From CAYLPU01 sp964385635 (GTDB lineage Bacteria > Chloroflexota > Anaerolineae > B4-G1), in the NCBI GenBank assembly GCA_964385635.1, contig CAYLPU010000063.1, positions 1 through 29,355 of the forward strand: 29,355 nt of DNA, read 5' to 3'. Each line of letters opens with the position of its first letter. The first letter of the stretch is position 1. Both the position numbers and the translations under genes were made by a program. Shown in pieces: positions 14,622 to 21,478 of this stretch. The notes under the pieces were generated by a model that saw nothing but the letters and a program-made list of their open reading frames with translations, was not told the origin of the DNA and ran no database searches.

Positions 14622-14906
14622 GTGGGGAAGCAGTTTGTCGTTGTGGTGTACGACATCAGCAGCGACCGGCGCAGGACGAGGCTGCACAATGTGTTGCTGG
14701 ACCATGGCACGCCGGTGCAGTACAGCGTGTTTGAGTGTTTGCTGGACGAGGAGGGACTGGCGCGGATGAAGCGGGATGTGGGACGGGTGATCCGGCCCCG
14801 GGTGGACCGGGTGCGGTACTACTATCTGTGCCAGACTTGCCTCAAGAGGGTGGAGATCACCTCGGGCGTCGAGGTGCTGAGTGAGGAAGAGGTGATTGTG
14901 GTGTAG
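14622..14906 (+). CDS. cas2: Cas2, adaptation protein
   Basis: 94 aa, typical of Cas2, the small ferredoxin-fold dimer that bridges two Cas1 dimers. It begins GKQFVVVVYDISSDRRR with the conserved YDIS, continues GTPVQYSVFECLLDEE, and ends with a strand (VEVLSEEEVIVV). The start is GTG at 14622: no ATG precedes the conserved first strand, and GAGGGG (about 14612-14617) is at a good distance. It is the last cas gene before the leader. Confidence 0.94.
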   Translation: MGKQFVVVVYDISSDRRRTRLHNVLLDHGTPVQYSVFECLLDEEGLARMKRDVGRVIRPRVDRVRYYYLCQTCLKRVEITSGVEVLSEEEVIVV

Positions 14907-15325
14907 GCGGTCTATCCGCTTCCGTGTTGCGAGCATCTCCAGAAGTGGCCTGACCCCCCTCGATGCTCGCAAAAAAAGCGGCTTGTGAGCCCGATTCGAG
15001 TGATTCCAGGGGCTCGAGTGGTCCAGAAGGGATAGCAATGCGGCGGAGTGGGGCTGGAAGGGGTGAAAGGGCGGGTTCTGGCCGCTGTGGAGGGGTAGAG
15101 AGAGGGGGTGGGAAGGGAAAAACGGCTCAAATTGGCCTCGAATCGGCCCTGGAGGACGCTTTTGCGAGCATCGGGCCGGTTTTGGGGGTTGTGGCGATGC
15201 TCGCAAGTTGACATAATGACCAGAAAGGGGGTGAAAATGGGTGGAAAAGCCATTTTGAGGGCCATTTATTGGCCTGAGAGTGGCGATAGGAGGAAAAAAC
15301 CGGGGAGAATCGAGAAATGGGTGCG
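14907..15325 (+). promoter_or_regulatory. CRISPR leader region
   Basis: 419 bp between cas2 and the first repeat with no credible gene. Two copies of one dyad are present: TTGCGAGCATC/GATGCTCGCAA at 14927-14937 with 14962-14972, and again at 15162-15172 with 15196-15206, with arm spacings of 24 and 23 bp. The second copy ends one base before TTGACA (15208). The middle is purine-rich on the plus strand. The leader position agrees with the degenerate repeats at the far end of the array. Confidence 0.8.
15208..15238 (+). promoter_or_regulatory. Candidate array promoter in the leader
   Basis: A perfect -35 box TTGACA (15208-15213) is followed by a weak -10, GAAAAT (15233-15238), at 19 bp. A start near 15245 would lie about 80 bp before the first repeat. 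The dyad arm at 15196-15206 directly abuts the -35, so a bound protein would affect this promoter. Confidence 0.4.
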
Positions 15326-18155
15326 GTGGAAAAGACCCCAGAGCCCTCACGGGCATTGAGACCAGGGTTTTGTCGCCCACGTCCATGCTCGCCAAAGCGG
15401 TGGAAAAGACCCCAGAGCCCTCACGGGCATTGAGACCTCAGCGAGCCAGTGCATCGGGTCGTAGCACCGACACGCGTGGAAAAGACCCCAGAGCCCTCAC
15501 GGGCATTGAGACACTGATGGTCTCGAACCTTTGTAGGTGTGGAATAGAGTGGAAAAGACCCCAGAGCCCTCACGGGCATTGAGACCCCCCCCCTCCTAGG
15601 GCAGAAACCAGTTCGAGTCGACCAGGTGGAAAAGACCCCAGAGCCCTCACGGGCATTGAGACCAAACATGCCACCCCCACAGTCTACATGCCAAACCCTG
15701 TGTGGAAAAGACCCCAGAGCCCTCACGGGCATTGAGACCCTCTTACCACCAGAGTTTGACCACGGACATGCATCCGAGTGGAAAAGACCCCAGAGCCCTC
15801 ACGGGCATTGAGACGTTGAGCCGTTGGAGCAGGTTCGTGTCCGAGGTGTAAACCGTGGAAAAGACCCCAGAGCCCTCACGGGCATTGAGACACTACCGCG
15901 ATGATGGTAATAATACGGTTCTGCCCGGATAGTGGAAAAGACCCCAGAGCCCTCACGGGCATTGAGACCCACTCAGAAACTGTCCATCGCTATGATACAA
16001 AACCGTGGAAAAGACCCCAGAGCCCTCACGGGCATTGAGACACAAAGCATCGTGTGTAGGTCGCCAAATCCATACCCACCGTGGAAAAGACCCCAGAGCC
16101 CTCACGGGCATTGAGACACGGAACTGCCAGACGAACACCGGGGTGCAGAGACGTGGAAAAGACCCCAGAGCCCTCACGGGCATTGAGACCGCTTAACGCC
16201 CGATGGGGTGGGGTAGGTTGCCGACCCCGTGGAAAAGACCCCAGAGCCCTCACGGGCATTGAGACTGGAACCGCAAGTCAAACTTGGCATTATGTCCGAC
16301 CCAGTGGAAAAGACCCCAGAGCCCTCACGGGCATTGAGACGGTTGTCTATATGAAACGTCCTCTACCAGTGTTGCCGAGTGGAAAAGACCCCAGAGCCCT
16401 CACGGGCATTGAGACAACTATCCCATCGAACTTCTGACACATTCTAAAATCTCCTGTGGAAAAGACCCCAGAGCCCTCACGGGCATTGAGACCGTCCATT
16501 TTAACCTCCCTCCTGTACAGGATGCTGAGTGGAAAAGACCCCAGAGCCCTCACGGGCATTGAGACCGTCCATTTTAACCTCCCTCCTGTACAGGATGCTG
16601 AGTGGAAAAGACCCCAGAGCCCTCACGGGCATTGAGACTGGTTACCTGTGGCACACTGCGCCTCCTTTGCCCCAAGTGGAAAAGACCCCAGAGCCCTCAC
16701 GGGCATTGAGACCGGGTTTCTGTAGTTTCCCCTTCCGCAACGGCAAGGGGTGGAAAAGACCCCAGAGCCCTCACGGGCATTGAGACGATGAACCGGTTGT
16801 AAACGTGCACCCGGATGTATTCCGAGTGGAAAAGACCCCAGAGCCCTCACGGGCATTGAGACCCCGGGGTGGATGTCAACACTGGGACGGGTAACAGGTG
16901 GAAAAGACCCCAGAGCCCTCACGGGCATTGAGACGTGGGTTTCTCGCGGCAGCCTTTCACATTGCACCGCCTGGTGGAAAAGACCCCAGAGCCCTCACGG
17001 GCATTGAGACTAATCTACTGACCGGCAGCTTCGCGCAGTTCTCGCTGGTGGAAAAGACCCCAGAGCCCTCACGGGCATTGAGACGATGAGCGAGGCGCTG
17101 AATCCAGGTCTTCGCCACCGAACGTGGAAAAGACCCCAGAGCCCTCACGGGCATTGAGACCTCTTGCCGCCCTCGTAGGTAAAGGCGAAAGTCTGCAACG
17201 TGGAAAAGACCCCAGAGCCCTCACGGGCATTGAGACTTCTGAGACACCCTCGGGTTGTTTGCTAAAGCCAAGGTGGAAAAGACCCCAGAGCCCTCACGGG
17301 CATTGAGACTATTCCACTACTTTCCCCTCTTTGCATATGATCGGATATGTGTGGAAAAGACCCCAGATCCCTCACGGGCATTGAGACCCTTGAATTCCCC
17401 GGCACCGGCACCCCCAACTGTCACGTGGAAAAGACCCCAGAGCCCTCACGGGCATTGAGACTGCCAGCTATTGCGCCGTGAATCCAATTGCTTTGGCAAG
17501 TGGAAAAGACCCCAGAGCCCTCACGGGCATTGAGACCCAACCAGTACGTGTCTTCGAAGATGAAGGTGAAGAGCACGGTGGAAAAGACCCCAGAGCCCTC
17601 ACGGGCATTGAGACCCCGGGGTGGATGTCAACNNNNNNNNNNNNNNNNNNNNNNNNNNNNNNNNNNNNNNNNNNNNNNNNNNNNNNNNNNNNNNNNNNNN
17701 NNNNNNNNNNNNNNNNNNNNNNNNNNNNNNNNCGTCGCAACCGTTTGACGGTGGAAAAGACCCCAGAGCCCTCACGGGCATTGAGACTCGTCGGCATTGC
17801 GGACATACCGTCGCAACCGTTTGACGGTGGAAAAGACCCCAGAGCCCTCACGGGCATTGAGACGACATCCGTGGTGTGTTAGTAGATAGATAACATCTCG
17901 CGGAAAAGACCCCAGAGCCCTCACGGGCATTGAGACCTTGGCCCCTTCGGCCCCGGCTTCGGCTTCACGAAAGCCACGCGGAAAAGACCCCAGAGCCCTC
18001 ACGGGCATTGAGACCCTCAGGCGGAGGAGCGGGGGTGGGCATCATCTCAGGTGGAAAAGACCCCAGAGCCCTCACGGGCATTGAGACCAGCGCGGCGTCA
18101 ATTTCCTCCGAGGTCATCCCAGGTAGGGTGGAAAAGACCCCAGAGCCCTCACGGG
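15326..18155 (+). CRISPR. Type III-A CRISPR array, 37 visible repeats of 37 bp
   Basis: The repeat begins GTGGAAAAGACCCC, contains the short stem GCCC-TCAC-GGGC, and ends ATTGAGAC. Cleavage at the 3' base of the stem would leave exactly the 8 nt ATTGAGAC, the normal type III crRNA handle, so transcription runs on the plus strand from the leader. Repeats start at 15326, 15400, 15476, 15549, 15626, 15702, 15778, 15855, 15932, 16005, 16081, 16153, 16229, 16304, 16379, 16456, 16529, 16602, 16676, 16750, 16826, 16898, 16974, 17048, 17124, 17200, 17273, 17351, 17425, 17500, 17578, then after the gap 17751, 17827, 17900, 17978, 18051 and 18128. Spacers are 35-41 bp. Variants: G to T at 17368, T to C at position 2 of the repeats at 17900 and 17978, and the last copy stops matching after 28 bp. 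Spacers 16493-16528 and 16566-16601 are identical. Confidence 0.99.
17633..17732. other. 100-N scaffold gap inside the array
   Basis: One hundred N replace an unknown length. The 55 bp before the gap (17578-17632) equal 16826-16880, and the 55 bp after it (17733-17787) equal 17809-17863. Both ends thus stop at a repeat plus 18 bp of a spacer seen elsewhere, the pattern of a de Bruijn graph broken at a 55-mer. Confidence 0.97.
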
Positions 18156-18176
18156 AGGGGCGGACCAGGTTTAGCT

Positions 18177-18308
18177 GGTTACGAGGTGGTTACGAGGTGG
18201 TTACGAAAAAGCGTAACCAGGTTGCGACCGGGTAGCGCCAGCCGGAGGTAGTACGCGGAGGTGGTTACGAGGTGGTTACGCCCAGCGTAACCGCGGTTAC
18301 GCTGGGCG
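18177..18308. repeat. GGTTACGAGGT tandem units and a 30-bp perfect palindrome after the array
   Basis: The 11-bp unit ggttacgaggt repeats at 18177, 18188 and (partly) 18199, and again at 18263 and 18274. The stretch 18279-18308 is a perfect 30-bp palindrome, cgcccagcgtaaccg followed by its reverse complement. Shorter ggttacg/cgtaacc pairs sit at 18199-18205 with 18212-18218. The stretch 18156-18351 holds no gene; it may include one end of the insertion element whose transposase relic follows. Confidence 0.75.
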
Positions 18309-18351
18309 CAGAGATGCACAACGCCGTACTTTTACAAACGGACCACTCGGA

Positions 18352-19080
18352 TTACCCGGTGAAGTCGCGCGCGGCTTTCTTCAGCCGAACCCGGTGCAAG
18401 GCCCGCAAGTTAATCAGGACGTAGATCAGGGTGTTCTGGTTGGCAATGGCCTTGCCGTTGCGCAGCCTGGGGCGCTCAATGCCGAGTTCCTTGGCCTGGG
18501 AGTTGATGCGCTCGGTAGCAGTGCGCTGCTTGTAGATTGCCTCGAAGAGGGCACTGTCGCGGTCGATCTGATAGCGGATGCGAGCGCCGATGCTGGTGGC
18601 GAGAGTGGTAGTACAGCCGCCTTTGGCCCAGTTCTCGTGACCAACAGGGCAGACGCTGGCCGTGACTTCAGGGAAGCGCAAGGGACAGACGTAACGGCCG
18701 CGCTGGTGCTCGAAGAGGGTGGTACGACAAGTGTAGGTGTGTCGGAGGGGCATCGCCAGTCCTGCTTCGCACAGAGGCAAGCCCTGGGCATCGAATTGAC
18801 GGTGCTTTCCGCCTCGTTTGGACAGGGGGACCGCCGCAAAAGCCGCTTCAAGCGCTAAATCGTCGCGGTGAAAGTGCTCGTAGACGTAAAACGCATCGAA
18901 GGCGGCGTCAAAAGCACCGTATCGGGGACGGAAACCGAGGCGGCACTCGGTTTCTGTCATCAGCGGGTGGAAGTAGGCGACATCGGGTCGATCAAAGGGC
19001 AGTGTCAATTCGGCCAAGACGAACTCGGTCCAGTTTGTGGTTGTTTTCCCTGACCCAAGCGAGAATGCCCGGAAGGTCAT
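18352..19080 (-). pseudogene. Truncated DDE transposase, C-terminal part
   Basis: About 242 aa of a DDE-type transposase read on the minus strand. Characteristic parts are RLGFRPRYGAFDAAFDAFYV, the Cys-containing segment VCPLRFPEVTASVCPVGHE, NWAKGGCTTTLATSIGARIR, and the C-terminal region TATERINSQAKELGIERPRL with the catalytic Glu, followed by NTLIYVLINLRALHRVR. The N-terminal DNA-binding part and the first catalytic Asp are missing; upstream (beyond 19080) the sequence turns into an unrelated palindrome at 19097-19120. This is therefore a relic that cannot move by itself. It lies at the old end of the array, where decay is common. The IS family is not certain (IS4/IS1182-like). Confidence 0.8.
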
Positions 19081-19096
19081 TAAGCCCCCCCCCGGT

Positions 19097-19120
19097 ACGG
19101 GCGGTTCGCGAACCGCCCCT
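19097..19120. repeat. Palindrome GGGCGGTTCGCGAACCGCCC
   Basis: A 20-bp perfect palindrome (19099-19118) flanked by ac/ct. It lies next to the broken 5' end of the transposase relic. The interval 19081-19397 otherwise contains a promoter at 19257-19285 and no gene. Confidence 0.85.
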
Positions 19121-19256
19121 ACAGCGTCAGAAACCCCCCAATGCCCGGAAGCAGGGTAGTGTTGTGGTGGCACGGAACGGCACGTGATGGCCTGCCAACC
19201 CCAGGTAGCGGTTGCTGGAGGGTGCAGGGGGATGACCTCTCCCGCGCCTCCGTGCT

Positions 19257-19285
19257 TTGACGTTTCCTATCCTTCAGGGTATACT
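19257..19285 (+). promoter_or_regulatory. Promoter of the GNAT-racemase-IorA operon
   Basis: TTGACG (19257-19262), 17 bp, then TATACT (19280-19285): a close match to the sigma-70 consensus. The predicted start near 19292 gives a leader of about 105 nt before ATG 19398. That leader contains a repeated cttcagtggt motif (19328 and 19346 regions). Confidence 0.7.
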
Positions 19286-19397
19286 TTCTTCAAGGTGTAT
19301 TTGAGCTGTGGGAGGTGAGGTCAGCGCCTTCAGTGGTCCTCAGTGCCTTCAGTGGTTCGAGGGACGAGATGACCGGATAGGGAGATGTATAGGTATC

Positions 19398-20273
19398 ATG
19401 AGCATTAGGATTCGCCTCATTCAGACCCACGATGAATACCTGGCTGCAGAGCAGATCCAGCGCGAGGTGTGGCGCAAGAAAGACATCATGATCGTGCCTA
19501 GCCATCTGCTCATCACCGTTCAGAAGAACGGCGGGCTGGTGCTGGGCGCGTTCGAGGTACTGCCGGAGGAGGGGAAGGAGCGGCTCATCGGTTTCGTCTT
19601 TGGTTTTGTCGGGCTGACCCCCGGTGGCAAGATGAAGCACTGCTCGCACATGGCCGCCGTGACGCCCGCGTGCCAGAATCAGAACGTGGGTTACCGCCTC
19701 AAACTGGCCCAGCGGGAGCATGTGCTGGCCCAGGGGATGGACCTCATCACCTGGACCTTCGACCTGCTGGAAAGCCGAAACGGGTACCTCAATTTCCGCA
19801 AGTTGGGCGGGACCTGCAGGACGTACCTGCGTGACCTGTACGGCAGTATGCGCGACGGGCTCAACTTCGGGCTGCCCAGCGACCGCTTCCAGGTGGACTG
19901 GCACATCGCCAGCGATCACGTCGCCGGCCGGCTGCGCGGTGACTGGGTTGTTCCTTCGACTTCGCTCAGGGCAGGCCCGTCGCTGTCGGCGCTGCAGGCC
20001 GAGGGGGTTCCTGTTCTCAACCGCTTCCCCCCTGGCGACATGCCCCGCCCACCGCAGGCGAGCCTTCCCATTGAGGGAGACCGGCTGTTCATCCAGATAC
20101 CGGCCCACTTCCAGGTCATCAAATCGGCCGACCTGGGGCTGGCCCTCGCCTGGCGGGAGCACACCCGCGCCCTGTTCGAGGCCGCCTTTGCCGCAGGATA
20201 CACTGTCGTTGACCTGCTGTTCGAGAATGGACAGAGTTGCTATCTGCTGAGAAAGGATTGGACGTCCCGATGA
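19398..20273 (+). CDS. GNAT-family N-acyltransferase (COG3375-like)
   Basis: 291 aa. The sequence SIRIRLIQTHDEYLAAEQIQ, the acyl-CoA-binding region HMAAVTPACQNQNVGYRLKL (about 75-95), and ITWTFDLLESRNGYLNFRKL mark it as the predicted GNAT group found beside N-succinylamino-acid racemases. In Geobacillus-type operons the partner GNAT succinylates D-amino acids before racemisation, and that is the likely role here. The ATG at 19398 begins the conserved part; a GGGAGA lies 12-17 bases upstream, so initiation is not strong. Near residues 184-195 the frame runs through an interspersed repeat (19953-19976), which adds a short foreign loop PSTSLRAGPSLSA. The stop overlaps the next start (ATGA). Confidence 0.8.
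   Translation: MSIRIRLIQTHDEYLAAEQIQREVWRKKDIMIVPSHLLITVQKNGGLVLGAFEVLPEEGKERLIGFVFGFVGLTPGGKMKHCSHMAAVTPACQNQNVGYRLKLAQREHVLAQGMDLITWTFDLLESRNGYLNFRKLGGTCRTYLRDLYGSMRDGLNFGLPSDRFQVDWHIASDHVAGRLRGDWVVPSTSLRAGPSLSALQAEGVPVLNRFPPGDMPRPPQASLPIEGDRLFIQIPAHFQVIKSADLGLALAWREHTRALFEAAFAAGYTVVDLLFENGQSCYLLRKDWTSR
19953..19976. repeat. Interspersed repeat CCTTCGACTTCGCTCAGGGC inside the GNAT gene
   Basis: This sequence resembles the reverse complement of the 5829-5853 arm and is a typical intergenic repeat, yet it lies in frame inside a coding sequence without a stop. Confidence 0.7.
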
Positions 20274-21478
20274 AGATCGAACGCATCGAACTACATCACA
20301 TAAATCTGCCGCTGGCGCACCCGTTTGAAACCAGTTTCGGGCGCGAACTCACCCGCCCCTGCATCCTGGTGGCCGTTCACGCCAGCGGGCTCACCGGCTG
20401 GGGCGAGTGCAGCGCTGGCGCCGGGCCGTGGTTTTCCAGCGAAACCATCGAGACCGCCTGGCACGTGCTGCGTGATTTCCTCATCCCGGCTGTATTGGGG
20501 CAGGAGGTGGTCGCGCCCACTGACGTGGTAGCGCGCTTCCGGCGGGTGCGGGGTCACCCGATGGCCCGGGCTGGGCTGGAGAACGCGGTGTGGGACCTGC
20601 TGGCGCAGGCGCAGGGGGTGTCGCTGGCAGATATGCTGAACGGGGCGGCGGTCGGGAGACCTGGCCCAACGGGGGCGGCGGTCGGGAGACCTGGCCCAAC
20701 GGAGGCGGCGGTCGGGAGACCTGGCCCAACGAGGGATCGGGTGCCGGTCGGCGTGAGCGTCGGCATTGAGCCGGCGCTTGAGGTGCTGCTCGACCGGGTG
20801 GACCAGCACGTGGCCGAGGGGTATGGCCGCGTTAAGTTGAAGATCAAACCGGGCTGGGACGTGGACGTGGTCCGCGCCGTGCGCGAGCGCTGGCCGGACC
20901 TGCCGTTGCAGGTGGACGCTAACTGCGCCTACACGCTGGACGACGCGCCGGTCTTGCGGGAACTGGATCAGTTCGACCTGTTGCTCATCGAACAGCCGTT
21001 TCACTACGACGACATCGTGGACCACGCCCAATTGCAGCCCCAACTTCGCACGCCGCTTTGCCTGGACGAGAGCATCCACTCGCCGGAGCATGCCCGCTGG
21101 GCGCTGGACATTGGGGCCTGCCGGGTCATCAACATCAAAGTGGGACGGGTCGGTGGGTTGACCGCTGTGCGGCAGATCCACGACCTGTGTGCCGCGCGGC
21201 ACGTGCCGGTGTGGTGCGGCGGCATGCTGGAGACGAACGTCGGGCGCGCCACCAACGTGGCCCTGGCCACGCTGCCCAACTTTACCCTGCCCGGCGACAT
21301 CTCCGCTTCGGCCCGCTACTACCGGGAGGACATCGCCGAACCCAACTTTGTGCTCAACGACGACTCGACGCTGTCGGTGCCCTCCGGTCCGGGGCGGGGC
21401 GTGCGTCTCGTCCCCGAGCGGCTGGCCGCCGCCCGCCTGCGCCACCTGGCCCGAAGTGTCCAGGGAGGCCAAACATGA
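20270..21478 (+). CDS. N-succinylamino-acid racemase / o-succinylbenzoate synthase-like enolase
   Basis: 402 aa enolase-superfamily enzyme of the MenC / N-succinylamino-acid racemase group. The catalytic set is intact: VKLKIKPGWD (KxK), VDANCAYTLD (metal Asp), LIEQPFHYDD (metal Glu), CLDESIHSPE (metal Asp) and VINIKVGRVGG (second Lys base). The ring of conserved residues ends with CGGMLETNVGRA and LPGDISASARYY. The partner GNAT gene argues for racemisation of N-succinyl amino acids rather than menaquinone synthesis. Between LADMLNG and TRDRVPVGVSVGI, where the family normally passes directly from one to the other, three copies of AAVGRPGPT are inserted by a 30-bp DNA repeat (20641-20730). The start ATG 20270 overlaps the GNAT stop; the stop overlaps the next ATG. 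Confidence 0.9.
   Translation: MKIERIELHHINLPLAHPFETSFGRELTRPCILVAVHASGLTGWGECSAGAGPWFSSETIETAWHVLRDFLIPAVLGQEVVAPTDVVARFRRVRGHPMARAGLENAVWDLLAQAQGVSLADMLNGAAVGRPGPTGAAVGRPGPTEAAVGRPGPTRDRVPVGVSVGIEPALEVLLDRVDQHVAEGYGRVKLKIKPGWDVDVVRAVRERWPDLPLQVDANCAYTLDDAPVLRELDQFDLLLIEQPFHYDDIVDHAQLQPQLRTPLCLDESIHSPEHARWALDIGACRVINIKVGRVGGLTAVRQIHDLCAARHVPVWCGGMLETNVGRATNVALATLPNFTLPGDISASARYYREDIAEPNFVLNDDSTLSVPSGPGRGVRLVPERLAAARLRHLARSVQGGQT
20641..20730. repeat. Three 30-bp in-frame tandem repeats in the racemase gene
   Basis: Units at 20641-20670, 20671-20700 and 20701-20730 differ only in the first four bases (cggg, gggg, ggag). Each contains GGTCGGGAGACCTGGCCCAA and encodes G/E-AAVGRPGPT. The period of 30 keeps the reading frame. 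Confidence 0.95.

Noticed and set aside
14926..14980. Leader dyad followed by seven A as a cas2 terminator
   Set aside because: An A run on the coding strand does not make an intrinsic terminator; the duplicated, spaced arms fit a binding site better.
13614..15395. Long minus-strand open frame (593 codons) opposite cas1, cas2 and the leader
   Set aside because: It is antisense to clear cas1 and cas2, has His/Gln/Arg/Pro-rich composition typical of the complement of GC-rich genes, and shows no recognisable domain.
15363..15399. First spacer resembling the leader dyad (atgctcgcc followed by aaagcgg)
   Set aside because: Similarity covers only about a dozen bases with changes; chance is likely and no self-targeting is supported.
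17633..17732. Reading frames through the N gap
   Set aside because: No sequence information is present.
15326..18155. Many short open frames in the array coding for EKTPEPSRALR or NAREGSGVFST
   Set aside because: They are translations of the CRISPR repeat, not genes.
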